From assembly GCF_002866925.1 (NCBI RefSeq), contig NZ_PKUQ01000022.1:62001-126000 (forward strand): DNA of 64,000 nt, given 5' to 3'. The notes under the pieces were generated by a model, which saw only the letters and a program-made list of their open reading frames with translations, was not told the origin of the DNA and ran no database searches. Of this stretch, positions 47,605 through 56,528 are shown in pieces. The translations under genes were made by a program, and so were the position numbers. The stretch comes from Cohaesibacter celericrescens (GTDB lineage Bacteria > Pseudomonadota > Alphaproteobacteria > Rhizobiales > Cohaesibacteraceae). The stretch's first letter is position 1. Each line of letters begins with the position of its first letter.

Positions 47605-49848
47605 CTAGTTAACCCGCCACGCTTTTGAAACAGACCTTTTGCTACGAATTTGCTCGATGATGCGATTGAGATGATTAATATTCCAAACGGACAGATCAAT
47701 CACCATCTCAGAAAAATCACTAACCTGTTGTTCCATCCTTATATTTTCAACATTCCCATCATTTTCTGCAATGACAGCTGCTATTTCGGCCAATCCGCCC
47801 GGCTCATTAATCACGCTCACTTCAATGCGCGCAGGAAAGCGTTCGGTATTTTCTTCGTCAATATCCCAACGCACATCCAACCAGCTATCCGGGCTGTCGT
47901 CGAATTGACTGAGCGCAGGTGAATGGATCGGATAGATCGTAACCCCTTTGCCCGGCGTCATAATGCCGACAATGCGGTCGCCCGGAACAGCCCCGCCTTC
48001 TGGCGCAAAACTGACGGGCAGATTGCCTGCCAAACCGCGGATAGGAATGGAACTCTTACCGTTCTTGTCGGCCTTCTTTTCAGCACGTTTTCTGGCACCA
48101 GAACCAGGAACGCGGAATTTCATTGCAGTGGCGTGTTTTAATCCAAACCAACCTTCACCGCGCTCCCCCTCGCTTTGAGCAACCCTCTGATCCTGATAGT
48201 CAGGGAACACCGCTTCAATGACCGCACGAGAGGGCAGTTCTCCGCGCCCAACTGCGGCAAAAGCATCATCAATTGTCGGGTGGCTCAGGCGCGGCAATGC
48301 CAGCTTCAAGCGCTCTTCAGAATATTCCTGTTGGGCACGTTTAAATGCGTTTCTGACAATCTGCTCACCCAAACCAGCATATTGCGCACGGACAGCATCG
48401 CGAGTCGCCCTGCGAATTGCTGCGCGGGCTTTGCCCGTTGCCACAATGCTTTCCCAAGCTGCAGGCGGAGTTTGGGCCTTGGAACAAATGATCTCAACCT
48501 CATCGCCATTTGCCAGTTCCGTAACCAGAGGCATGATCGCGCCGTTGATTTTGCACCCAACACAGGTATTGCCGATCCCTGTGTGCACAGCATAGGCAAA
48601 ATCGATAGGAATCGCGCTGCGCGGCAGGGCGATGAGTCTGCCTTTTGGTGTGAAGCAAAAGACCTGATCCTGAAACAGTTCCAATTTGGTATGTTCGAGA
48701 AACTCTTCCGCGTTATCCCCTGATGACAAAAGCTCTACGGTTTGGCGCAGCCACGCATAGGCATTGCTGTCTTTGGCAAGGCGCCCAAGAGAGCGACCAC
48801 CTTTCGTCTTGCCTGAGACATCTTTATAGAGCGCATGAGCGGCAACACCATATTCAGCAAACTGATGCATTTGACGGGTGCGGATCTGCAACTCGACCCT
48901 TTGGCGCCCAGGACCAATCACTGTGGTGTGGATCGAGCGATAATCGTTTGGCTTTGGGGTGGAGATATAGTCTTTAAACTTACCCGGAACACTTGGCCAA
49001 ATCGTATGAACAACCCCTAACGCCTGATAGCAGGTTTCAATATCATCGACGAGCACGCGAAACCCAAAGATATCCGACAACTGCTCAAAACCGATCGATT
49101 GACGCTGCATTTTACGAAAGATCGAATAGGCTCTTTTCTCACGACCTGTAACAACCGCATTGAGGCCTTTCTCGGCGAAAGTTTTTTGCAGCTCGCCTTC
49201 AATTTCCTCAATCAGAGTTTTGTTTCTCTTGCGCACCTCATCAAGTCGCTCGGTAATCGCGTCGTAGGCTTCGGGATTGACATATTTGAAGGAAAGACCT
49301 TCCAATTCTTCTCGAATGTCTTGCATTCCCATGCGCTCGGCAAGCGGCGCGTAAATATCGATGGTTTCCTGTGCGATCCGCGCCCGTTTGTGTTCGGGTA
49401 CAAAATGCAACGTACGCATATTATGCAAACGATCGGCCAACTTGACGATCAACACGCGAACATCATCAGAAATCGCCAACAGCAGTTTTCTTAGATTTTC
49501 GGCCTGCTTGGTGCGTTTGGAAATAAGGTCGAGCTGGGAGATCTTAGTAAGTCCCTCAACCAGCTTGCCAATTTCAGCCCCGAACAGCTTGTCGATTTCA
49601 TCACGGGTGGCATCCGTATCTTCAATCGTGTCGTGCAACAAGCCAACAGCGATGGTGCCGTCATCAAGCCGAAGATCGGTCAAAATCCCCGCGACTTCAA
49701 GAGGATGTAGGAAATAGGGATCACCCGATGCACGCTTCTGCGACCCATGCTTTTGCATAGAATAAACATAGGCCTTGTTCAACAAGGCCTCATCGGCATT
49801 GGGATTGTAACTTGAGACTCTTTCTACAAGCTCATACTGACGCATCAT
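47605..49848 (-). CDS. rsh: Bifunctional (p)ppGpp synthetase/hydrolase
   Basis: A protein of about 747 residues, the single RelA/SpoT homologue of alphaproteobacteria. The HD hydrolase domain has GLLHDTIEDTDATRDE. The synthetase domain has AYSIFRKMQRQ, DIFGFRVLVDDIETCYQALG and KPNDYRSIHT. A TGS domain (VFCFTPKGRLIALPRSAIPI) and a C-terminal ACT domain (RIEVSVINEPGGLAEIAAVI) follow. Hydrolase and synthetase residues both look intact. The ATG pair at 49848/49845 (MMRQYELVERV) matches family starts. It lies downstream of rpoZ. Confidence 0.95.
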   Translation of the reverse strand: MMRQYELVERVSSYNPNADEALLNKAYVYSMQKHGSQKRASGDPYFLHPLEVAGILTDLRLDDGTIAVGLLHDTIEDTDATRDEIDKLFGAEIGKLVEGLTKISQLDLISKRTKQAENLRKLLLAISDDVRVLIVKLADRLHNMRTLHFVPEHKRARIAQETIDIYAPLAERMGMQDIREELEGLSFKYVNPEAYDAITERLDEVRKRNKTLIEEIEGELQKTFAEKGLNAVVTGREKRAYSIFRKMQRQSIGFEQLSDIFGFRVLVDDIETCYQALGVVHTIWPSVPGKFKDYISTPKPNDYRSIHTTVIGPGRQRVELQIRTRQMHQFAEYGVAAHALYKDVSGKTKGGRSLGRLAKDSNAYAWLRQTVELLSSGDNAEEFLEHTKLELFQDQVFCFTPKGRLIALPRSAIPIDFAYAVHTGIGNTCVGCKINGAIMPLVTELANGDEVEIICSKAQTPPAAWESIVATGKARAAIRRATRDAVRAQYAGLGEQIVRNAFKRAQQEYSEERLKLALPRLSHPTIDDAFAAVGRGELPSRAVIEAVFPDYQDQRVAQSEGERGEGWFGLKHATAMKFRVPGSGARKRAEKKADKNGKSSIPIRGLAGNLPVSFAPEGGAVPGDRIVGIMTPGKGVTIYPIHSPALSQFDDSPDSWLDVRWDIDEENTERFPARIEVSVINEPGGLAEIAAVIAENDGNVENIRMEQQVSDFSEMVIDLSVWNINHLNRIIEQIRSKRSVSKAWRVN

Positions 49849-50070
49849 GGCAGTTGAGAATCCTCGGAAATTTTGAGATCCGCTAAACCGGATAACTGGG
49901 TGTAGATATGCGCACAAACAATCAGTTGCCGGCGTGTGTTAAAGATATGTGATCTTCAGACACAATAGCAAGGCAATTAACCGCATCAACCAATTGAAAA
50001 CGGGCGTTGCACCTCAGTTTCTATCGGTGATAGGTGATTTATCTCTAAACAAAGAAACGAAAGAAGACAC

Positions 50071-50102
50071 AAAAAAAGCGGGCATTGCGCCCGCTTTTTT
50101 TG
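50071..50102. terminator. Bidirectional terminator after rpoZ
   Basis: GCGGGC (50078-50083) pairs with GCCCGC (50089-50094). Seven A precede and seven T follow, so it works on both strands. It separates rpoZ from rsh. Confidence 0.88.
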
Positions 50103-50117
50103 GTATTCCAACTGATA

Positions 50118-50522
50118 TCAATCGTCGCTGCGGTCTGGTGGCACCAAGCCTTCCAACCCACGCAACAACTCATCTTCAGACATTTGGTCGAACACAACAT
50201 CTGTTTTGGGTTCGTTGACCATGTCTTCATATTCGGTGGTTGCAGCATCGTCCGCTGTGATCAAAGCAAGATCTTCTGTATCTGGCTCATCCACTTCAAC
50301 ATATTTTTGCAACGAGTGAATGAGATCTTCTTTCAGATCACCCGGCGATACCGTCTCATCAGCGATCTCGCGCAAAGCAACAACAGGGTTTTTGTCGTTG
50401 TCGCGGTCGACCGTGATTGCGGAACCGCTTGAAATCATGCGTGCACGATGGCCCGACAACAATACAAGCTCAAACCGGTTATCAACCTTATCAACGCAAT
50501 CCTCAACGGTCACGCGTGCCAT
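50118..50522 (-). CDS. rpoZ: RNA polymerase omega subunit
   Basis: A 134-residue protein. The conserved omega core is [19 protein letters not shown] followed by [13 protein letters not shown] and [12 protein letters not shown]. The acidic C-terminal extension ([17 protein letters not shown]) is typical of rhizobial omega. It helps assemble RNA polymerase and is part of a ppGpp site, which fits its place next to rsh. Confidence 0.95.
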   Translation of the reverse strand: MARVTVEDCVDKVDNRFELVLLSGHRARMISSGSAITVDRDNDKNPVVALREIADETVSPGDLKEDLIHSLQKYVEVDEPDTEDLALITADDAATTEYEDMVNEPKTDVVFDQMSEDELLRGLEGLVPPDRSDD

Positions 50523-50895
50523 AGACTATCTCCTGATTGGGGGATTCTGTTTCCTGCATATAGCCATACATGCAACTTGACAAGGAGCTTTGGCCACATT
50601 CGAACGTTTATATGCACAATTTGCTAAGAGAAATCCGAGAAACATCATTTTCTTAAGCAAAAATCGGGCTTTTCGTTTAATATGTGCGTTTCTCGATAGT
50701 TATTGTGCGCTGTTCCTTATAGTGTAAGATTCGATTTAATTTTAGGTGATTGCAGATCGTTGAAAGACTAGTCCAGACGATCGTTTAGCGTATTTTTATA
50801 AAATTTTTGGCAATTTTAGCCACGCTTTTGAGCTTTTGTCTCAAGCTATCACTGAGGGTTGGGTCCAATTATAACCAGCTTAAGAAGGAAAACCC
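50523..50895. other. Divergent promoter region between rpoZ and the NYN gene
   Basis: About 370 AT-rich bases that must carry promoters in both directions. No reading frame with a ribosome-binding site and no RNA gene was recognised. Confidence 0.4.
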
Positions 50896-51495
50896 GTGTT
50901 TGATCCTCGTGAAAAGGTCGCTCTCTTCATCGACGGAGCCAACTTGTATGCAACAACAAAAACACTTGGCTTTGATATCGATTATAAAAGACTGCTCGTT
51001 GAGTTTCGCGGTAAAGGCTACCTACTTCGGACCTATTACTATACCGCACTTGCAGAAGACCAAGAATACTCTTCCATCCGGCCGTTAATCGACTGGCTAG
51101 ATTATAACGGCTATCATGTCGTTACAAAACCGACCAAAGAATTCACTGATTCTGCCGGCCGACGCAAAGTCAAAGGCAATATGGACATCGAGTTGGCAAT
51201 CGACGCCATGGAACTCGTTGATCATGTGGATCATTTCGTTATTTTCTCAGGTGATGGTGATTTCAGAAAACTGGTCGAAGCATTGCAGCGTCGTGGCCGC
51301 AAGGTGAGTGTTGTCTCTACAATGTCAACACAGCCCCCCATGATTGCTGATGAATTGCGTCGTCAAGCAGATCATTTCATTGATCTTGCCCACATTGCCG
51401 ATCGCATCGGCCGCGATGCCAACGCGCGCCCCCAGCGTGTACCGCTTCAAGATGATATCGAAGACGACGAAGATGATGAAGACTTTGAAGATTGA
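50896..51495 (+). CDS. NYN-domain (LabA/DUF88-like) protein
   Basis: A 199-residue protein with a PIN-like NYN fold. The acidic metal-binding residues are in ALFIDGANLYATTK, KGNMDIELAIDAMEL and IFSGDGDFRKLVEALQRRG. The tail is strongly acidic (about 14 Asp/Glu in the last 18). NYN proteins are predicted RNases; this subgroup is widespread next to rpoZ in rhizobia. The start is GTG at 50896, after an AAGAAGGA site. Confidence 0.9.
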   Translation: MFDPREKVALFIDGANLYATTKTLGFDIDYKRLLVEFRGKGYLLRTYYYTALAEDQEYSSIRPLIDWLDYNGYHVVTKPTKEFTDSAGRRKVKGNMDIELAIDAMELVDHVDHFVIFSGDGDFRKLVEALQRRGRKVSVVSTMSTQPPMIADELRRQADHFIDLAHIADRIGRDANARPQRVPLQDDIEDDEDDEDFED

Positions 51496-51521
51496 TAGCT
51501 TGAAATGCCGTTGATTTTGAT

Positions 51522-51553
51522 AAGGCCCCGTTCCATTTGAACGGGGCCTTTTT
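51522..51553 (+). terminator. Rho-independent terminator after the NYN gene
   Basis: AAGGCCCCGTTC pairs perfectly with GAACGGGGCCTT, followed by five T. Confidence 0.88.
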
Positions 51554-51608
51554 GTATCATATGCATCAAAATCCAGCACGACGCTGGTTTTCTGCTTTGG
51601 AATAGGGA

Positions 51609-52655
51609 TTAGATGCCTGTCTTTTCCAGCATCCCTATCCAATTTTTATAGGCAATTTTTTCGATCAAAGACTCACCAAAACCTCGCGTTCGCATGTGCT
51701 CCATCAGAGCCTGATTGCCTGCCACACTACCGATGGCTGCAGGAACAGTGGCGCCATCAAAATCAGATCCAAGAGCGACGCCATCCTCACCCAGTTTTTC
51801 AAGCAAATAAGCGATGTGATCAACCATCAGATCCAGAGCAACATCATTGTTGTGCTTGTCTCCATCGGATCGCAGAAAACCAACGGCATAATTAAGCCCA
51901 ACCAAACCATCACTTTCCGAGATTGCATCGAGCTGCTGATCCGTCAAATTGCGACGGGTTTGGCACAAGGTATGCACATTGGAATGGCTGGCAACAAGCG
52001 GGCGATTGGAAATTTCATGGACGTCCCAAAACCCCTGCTCGTTCATGTGAGAAAGGTCAATCAATATCCCTAAACTGTTGCATTGACGCACAAGCTCCTT
52101 GCCCAGATCTGTTAAGCCGGGGCCTGAATCTGGAGACCCGGGAAAATCGAAGGGAACGCCGTGGCCAAAGATATTGCTACGACTCCAGACCGGGCCTAGT
52201 GACCTTAACCCAGCTGCATAGAGGACCTCCAGTGCATTGAAATCCGCATCAATCGCTTCAGCTCCCTCAATATGCAGCATCAAAGCAACAGCGCCATCTT
52301 CCATCGCCATTTTGACTTCTATACTCGAGCGGCAGATCTGAACACGAGATTTGGATGCCCGCGCCAAACGAAAGGCTTGAGCCATCATCGCAACCGTCAT
52401 ATCGAGGGCGTAGCCTTGTTCCAAAGGCTGTGTCATGTCGGCAAAATTCATTGCCTCACCCGGTTTTTGATTTGGTGGAACGAACATGGCAAACAAGCCA
52501 CCGGCAAAATGCCCCTGTTCTGCTTTTGGCAGATCAATATGCAAACTACTATCGCCTCGCAAAAATGAAATGGGTTTGTTGGCACGCGAGGCCATTTCAA
52601 GGCGGAGCAATGTATCATTGTGACCGTCGAAGATCGGGACCATTTTCTCGGACAT
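51609..52655 (-). CDS. Membrane dipeptidase (peptidase M19, renal dipeptidase family)
   Basis: A protein of about 348 residues of the zinc metallo-amidohydrolase fold. Metal ligands are seen in PIFDGHNDTLLRLE, MLHIEGAEAIDADFN, and VASHSNVHTLCQTRRNLTD; GSDFDGATVPAAIG closes the active site. It cleaves dipeptides, possibly with D-residues. The ATG at 52655 follows AAGGAG at seven bases. The amidotransferase gene lies 63 bases upstream on the same strand, so the two are probably one unit with azlCD. Confidence 0.9.
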   Translation of the reverse strand: MSEKMVPIFDGHNDTLLRLEMASRANKPISFLRGDSSLHIDLPKAEQGHFAGGLFAMFVPPNQKPGEAMNFADMTQPLEQGYALDMTVAMMAQAFRLARASKSRVQICRSSIEVKMAMEDGAVALMLHIEGAEAIDADFNALEVLYAAGLRSLGPVWSRSNIFGHGVPFDFPGSPDSGPGLTDLGKELVRQCNSLGILIDLSHMNEQGFWDVHEISNRPLVASHSNVHTLCQTRRNLTDQQLDAISESDGLVGLNYAVGFLRSDGDKHNNDVALDLMVDHIAYLLEKLGEDGVALGSDFDGATVPAAIGSVAGNQALMEHMRTRGFGESLIEKIAYKNWIGMLEKTGI

Positions 52656-52718
52656 AGGGCGCTCCTTGGTGCAACTGATTATTTCTATTTTGTTTGTTAT
52701 ATAGTCATTCACAGGCCG

Positions 52719-53462
52719 CTATGGTTGATTTAATTTGAAGAAATCCACCATCCAACGGCCGGCCAAAGGGCTATCCACGGGAAGATCCACTTTTTCCAGA
52801 ACCAGATCCGTTTCTTCCTCACTCATCACGTCGCCACGGCGGGTTTCAAAAACATCCCGAATAAAGTCACTTGAAAGCTCTGGATGCAACTGCATGGAAA
52901 AGCCGGTGTTTCCATATGAGAGGATACCATTTGGGCAGAAATCATTGCCTCCAAGTAGCTTGGCGTTTGTCGGCAGTATTGTGACCTGATCCTGATGACT
53001 GGCTTGCAAGGAAATTTGGGTGCTGTCGCTGCTCATCCACGATGGAAATTCGCCTGCTCCACCGTCAAGCTTATAGGTATTGACGGCCGCACCCCATTTG
53101 CCTGAAGCTTCTCGCTCCACGCGCCCTCCCAGGGCCTGTGCCATGATCTGATGGCCAAAACAGATTCCAATCATGGGGATATTGGCATCGAGTGTTTCGC
53201 GAATAAACGCTTGCAATCGCAGCATCCATGGCAAATCTTCATAAGCGCTGTGATAGGAGCCGGTGATCAACCAACCGTCACACTCTTGTGGATCTGTGGG
53301 AAAGACATCCTTAAAGACATCATAGTCTTGATAGATCAGTTCGGGCTCAACTGAAGACAGCAGCGTTTCGAACATTGTCGCCAAAGTTCCAAAGCGCAAT
53401 TTGCGTTCTTGAGATAAATCCCCGGCGACCAGAATTCCAATCTTCATGCGTTTAATGTCCAT
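52719..53462 (-). CDS. Class I glutamine amidotransferase-like protein
   Basis: A protein of about 247 residues with the catalytic Cys in PMIGICFGHQIMAQALGG and the His/Glu pair in MQLHPELSSDF. It is a stand-alone GATase1 domain like GuaA-type or gamma-glutamyl hydrolase-like proteins; the acceptor is unknown. The start is ATG at 53462 (MDIKR) or 53447 (MKIGILVAG). It sits between azlD and the dipeptidase, suggesting a link to amino-acid or peptide catabolism. Confidence 0.85.
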   Translation of the reverse strand: MDIKRMKIGILVAGDLSQERKLRFGTLATMFETLLSSVEPELIYQDYDVFKDVFPTDPQECDGWLITGSYHSAYEDLPWMLRLQAFIRETLDANIPMIGICFGHQIMAQALGGRVEREASGKWGAAVNTYKLDGGAGEFPSWMSSDSTQISLQASHQDQVTILPTNAKLLGGNDFCPNGILSYGNTGFSMQLHPELSSDFIRDVFETRRGDVMSEEETDLVLEKVDLPVDSPLAGRWMVDFFKLNQP

Positions 53463-53491
53463 CAAACAGCGCCTTACCGCGCGCCTTTCGG

Positions 53492-53791
53492 TCAGCCCAA
53501 AGAATGCCGCAAGACGACAAGAGTCAACATACCGACAGCCACCATAGGCAATATCGATAGGCGCAGCCCTGCGGCGGTGGCGACAGCCATTGCAGCCCAT
53601 TCAGCAGGCCCGCCGCTGACCACGGCAGGGGCCATCAGTGTAGTCAGAACAGCAGCGGGAACCGCATCAAGTCCTGCTTGGACACGAGGATGGATGTGTT
53701 TAAAGCGCGATAAAACCACATGGCCGCCAAAGCGCGTCAAATACGTAACGAGGGCTCCGCCAAGGATAATCCAAAGAGTTGAAGACATCAC
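53492..53791 (-). CDS. azlD: AzlD-family branched-chain amino acid transport subunit
   Basis: A 99-residue protein with about four short hydrophobic helices. Family features are ILGGALVTYLTRFGGHVVLS and LDAVPAAVLTTLMAPAVV. AzlD pairs with AzlC in branched-chain amino acid export. Its start overlaps azlC by four bases. Confidence 0.88.
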   Translation of the reverse strand: MMSSTLWIILGGALVTYLTRFGGHVVLSRFKHIHPRVQAGLDAVPAAVLTTLMAPAVVSGGPAEWAAMAVATAAGLRLSILPMVAVGMLTLVVLRHSLG

Positions 53792-54549
53792 ACCGCACCC
53801 TCATTCGACACGCTCACTTCGGCGGGGGGCTGGCCTTTGGCATTGGGCGCAAAAACCGCGGCAAATAGAATGCCCGCCATAGCGCCAATGGAGACGTGCC
53901 AAGGCGAGCCAACCGTCTTGCTTGCGATGATTGATGCTACCGCACTCACGGCCACAACAGGCAGCCAGAAGGAGCGCTTGCGGAACCCTAACACCAAACC
54001 CATGAAGTAGATCGGCAAGATGAAATCAATCCCCCATTTTTGAGCATCGTTTAAGAAGTTACCCAGAATTGCGCCCAGCCACGTCAGTGCGATCCAGCCG
54101 ATATAAATAGGGATTACAAGACCCAAATACCATGCAAACTGGACTTCAAAGCCCCTTTCATGGCGGCGCTCAGCTTCTGCATACACAGGATCGATCAAAA
54201 AGAAGAAGCCGAAAGCTTGCTGCAATATTGGCCAATGCGAGATATGCCGGCCAAGTGACGCGGAATAAAGAATATGTCTGAAATTGACTGCAAAAATGGA
54301 CATGACAACAACCCAAGCAGGGATGGCCTGTCCAAACAATTCAAGCCCCACCAACTGGCTGGCACCAGCAAAAATTGAAGCACTCATAATCACAGCTTCG
54401 GAGACTGTCATGCCAGCTTCAACAGCCAAGGCACCAAACAAAGCACCAAAAGGGCTAGCGGCAAGAATAACGGGTAGGCAGCGTTTTGCGCCTTCAAGGA
54501 ACAAAGTGCCGGTCGTCATACTATCATCGGGGAGTCTTTTTGAGGTCAT
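53788..54549 (-). CDS. azlC: AzlC-family branched-chain amino acid permease
   Basis: A 253-residue polytopic protein. Family features are ASPFGALFGALAVEAGMTV, SIFAGASQLVGLELFG and VNFRHILYSASLGRHI. It forms the large subunit of an AzlCD exporter. An internal ATG at 54519 (MTTGTLFLEGAKR) is an alternative start; neither has a strong ribosome-binding site. It is the first gene of the azlC-azlD-amidotransferase-dipeptidase run. Confidence 0.88.
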   Translation of the reverse strand: MTSKRLPDDSMTTGTLFLEGAKRCLPVILAASPFGALFGALAVEAGMTVSEAVIMSASIFAGASQLVGLELFGQAIPAWVVVMSIFAVNFRHILYSASLGRHISHWPILQQAFGFFFLIDPVYAEAERRHERGFEVQFAWYLGLVIPIYIGWIALTWLGAILGNFLNDAQKWGIDFILPIYFMGLVLGFRKRSFWLPVVAVSAVASIIASKTVGSPWHVSIGAMAGILFAAVFAPNAKGQPPAEVSVSNEGAV

Positions 54550-54627
54550 GAATGATCTATAAGGCAGTCTGCTTCAATCGTCACATCAATAAATTTGAAT
54601 CATTGATCATTAATTCCGATTGAAGTG

Positions 54628-55080
54628 TTACGCCAGTTTACCCGCTATGACATATTTGAGAATTTGCACGACCTGAGCAGGTGTTTGTGCCACCGCCAAA
54701 GCTGCGGCATCGACCTCCTTCAAGGCATGCTGATGATCGTCACCATGCATGACAATGATAGGTTTGTTTCGTGCAGCAGCATAACCAGCGTCAAACGCTG
54801 CATTCCATTGTTTGTATTTTTCACCAAAGCGAACAACAACAATATCAGCAGCCTCAATCAAAGTTCGGGTGCGAATGGCATTCATCTGGGCGCCTTTGTG
54901 GTCATGCCAGAATTTGTCGTCCTCAGCGCCTAAAATAGCAACACCACAATCATCAGACGCGGCATGATCGGTCACGGGGGCTGAAAATTGCACCGCCAAA
55001 CCCAACGCTTCGGCCCCCTGCTCTACTTCTTGGCGCCAATTGCTGTGAATTTCCCCTGAAAGATAGACCGACCAAATCAT
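54628..55080 (-). CDS. YtoQ-family protein
   Basis: A 150-residue protein starting MIWSVYLSGEIHSNWRQEV. The conserved region ADIVVVRFGEKYKQWNAAFD followed by GYAAARNKPIIVMH fits YtoQ. The layout (SGEIH near the start, the acidic residues and KPIIV near the end) recalls the nucleoside 2-deoxyribosyltransferase fold. That is an inference, and the function is unknown. Confidence 0.8.
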   Translation of the reverse strand: MIWSVYLSGEIHSNWRQEVEQGAEALGLAVQFSAPVTDHAASDDCGVAILGAEDDKFWHDHKGAQMNAIRTRTLIEAADIVVVRFGEKYKQWNAAFDAGYAAARNKPIIVMHGDDHQHALKEVDAAALAVAQTPAQVVQILKYVIAGKLA

Positions 55081-55203
55081 TGTGCATCTCCAAATTTTGA
55101 ATTGCCGTCATCACCACCATAAACCGGATACAACAACAAGACCGGATGTTGATTCCGACAGGCATTAAACCGAATTATCCCATTTTTCATGCCTGTTAGC
55201 AGA

Positions 55204-55614
55204 TCAATGTTCATGTAAGCAGTGGGTATGGTCGGCAAGACTCTCAATGACCTCGCAATCAGCCACGCTGTGCCCCTCACATTGGGTCATACGGACCAGT
55301 TCGGTTTCCAATCGCGCCAATTTGGCAATCCGTGCTCGAACATCGTCGAGATGGCGGGCAACAATCTCGTCTGCTTGAGTGCAGGAGTGACTGTTATCCT
55401 CGCTAAGTGTCAAGAGCGATCGGATATCGTCCAGCGAGAACCCCAAATCTCGCGCATGACGGATAAAAACCAGACGTTTCAAGCCATCACGCTCATAGCG
55501 CCGTTGATTGCCTTCACTTCGGTCTGCAGGTTGCAGCAGACCAACTTGCTCATAGTAGCGAATGGTTGGAACCTTGACGCCGCTGGATTTCGACAATTCA
55601 CCGATCGAGAACAT
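55204..55614 (-). CDS. MerR-family metal-responsive regulator (CadR/PbrR/ZntR-like)
   Basis: A 136-residue protein. The N-terminal winged helix reads FSIGELSKSSGVKVPTIRYY followed by EGNQRRYERDGLKRLVFIRH. Metal cysteines match the Cd/Pb/Zn branch: C78 (SHSC), C112 and C120 (QCEGHSVADC), with an extra C132 and a His-rich end. It is divergent from the CDF transporter, whose promoter carries a typical 19-base MerR spacer. It probably activates that gene on heavy-metal exposure. Confidence 0.88.
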   Translation of the reverse strand: MFSIGELSKSSGVKVPTIRYYEQVGLLQPADRSEGNQRRYERDGLKRLVFIRHARDLGFSLDDIRSLLTLSEDNSHSCTQADEIVARHLDDVRARIAKLARLETELVRMTQCEGHSVADCEVIESLADHTHCLHEH

Positions 55615-55629
55615 TTGTCACTTTTCCTC

Positions 55630-55660
55630 TTGAAGCTATAGCCACTAGAGCAATTATAGT
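55630..55660 (+). promoter_or_regulatory. MerR-type promoter/operator for the CDF transporter
   Basis: The -35 box TTGAAG (55630-55635) and the -10 box TATAGT (55655-55660) are separated by 19 bases, the over-long spacing characteristic of MerR-activated promoters. The spacer carries the imperfect dyad CTATAG-CCA-CTAGAG (55636-55650), close to the PbrR/CadR operator pattern CTATAG-N3-CTAGAG as I remember it. Confidence 0.82.
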
Positions 55661-55701
55661 CTGGGTAACCGAAACAAATCCAGTCAGAAGAAAGACAATT
55701 C

Positions 55702-56406
55702 ATGAGTAAATCCTGCACAGCATCTAAAGATTGCACATCGCCCTGCTGTGATACGCAAAGTGATAAGAACCAATCAGAAAGCCAAACCACGTCATGCGGA
55801 TGTTCAGGCAATCCGGTTTTTGATGGTGTTGATGCACGTTACAAGACCATTCTTTGGGCGGTGATTGCCTTGAATGGTGTGATGTTTCTGGTTGAACTGC
55901 TTGCGGGCAAGTTGGCAGGGTCTCAGGCTTTGCAAGCTGACGCATTGGACTTTCTGGGCGATTCCGTCACATATGGAATGAGCTTGGCAGTCATCGGCAT
56001 GAGTTTGAAGGTGCGTTCAACTGCGGCGATGATCAAGGGATTGAGTTTGTTGGCAATGGGGCTTTGGATATTTGGATCGACGCTTTATCAGATCGCTTTT
56101 CTTTCCGTCCCCAAAGCAGAAATTATGGGAAGCATCGGATTTTTGGCGCTGGCTGCAAATGTCGCCTCCGTGCTGTTGCTAGCTCGCTATAAAGACGGCG
56201 ATGCCAATGTGCGTTCGGTGTGGCTGTGTTCCCGAAATGATGCCATCGGCAATGTCGCCGTAATGGGAGCAAGTCTGACCGTATATTTCACAAGTTCAGC
56301 GTGGCCGGACATTGTGGTTGCCCTGGTTATGGCAGGTCTTTTCCTTCGCTCTGCTCAACTCATTCTCATACAGTCGCGTCAGGAATATCAGCTAAGCCAC
56401 GCCTAA
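55702..56406 (+). CDS. CDF-like cation efflux transporter, short form with Cys-rich N-terminus
   Basis: A 234-residue membrane protein with about six helices. Six cysteines lie in the first 34 residues (Cys 5, 11, 15, 16, 32, 34), a likely metal-capture tail. The transport-site motif in helix 2 reads ADALDFLGD (Asp-x3-Asp where CzcD/ZitB have His-x3-Asp). In helix 5 it is LCSRNDAIGN (Cys-x3-Asp in place of His-x3-Asp). The usual cytoplasmic C-terminal domain is absent. Together with the MerR partner it suggests export of a soft metal such as Cd or Pb; the specificity is inferred. Confidence 0.85.
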   Translation: MSKSCTASKDCTSPCCDTQSDKNQSESQTTSCGCSGNPVFDGVDARYKTILWAVIALNGVMFLVELLAGKLAGSQALQADALDFLGDSVTYGMSLAVIGMSLKVRSTAAMIKGLSLLAMGLWIFGSTLYQIAFLSVPKAEIMGSIGFLALAANVASVLLLARYKDGDANVRSVWLCSRNDAIGNVAVMGASLTVYFTSSAWPDIVVALVMAGLFLRSAQLILIQSRQEYQLSHA

Positions 56407-56419
56407 CATGCGCCATTAG

Positions 56420-56448
56420 GCGGGCGACATAACGCCCGCTCCAGCGGG
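56420..56448. repeat. Overlapping GC-rich palindromes
   Basis: GCGGGCG (56420-56426) pairs with CGCCCGC (56433-56439), and the overlapping CCCGCT-CC-AGCGGG (56435-56448) offers an alternative stem. They lie just after the CDF gene without a T run. This may be a REP-like element or an mRNA 3' structure. Confidence 0.4.
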
Positions 56449-56528
56449 AATTTAAGGCAATCAGTAGCGTATAAAATGTGGTATACTTGCTCCATCAAAA
56501 TTATATTTTTGGGGGAAGGATTGATTTG

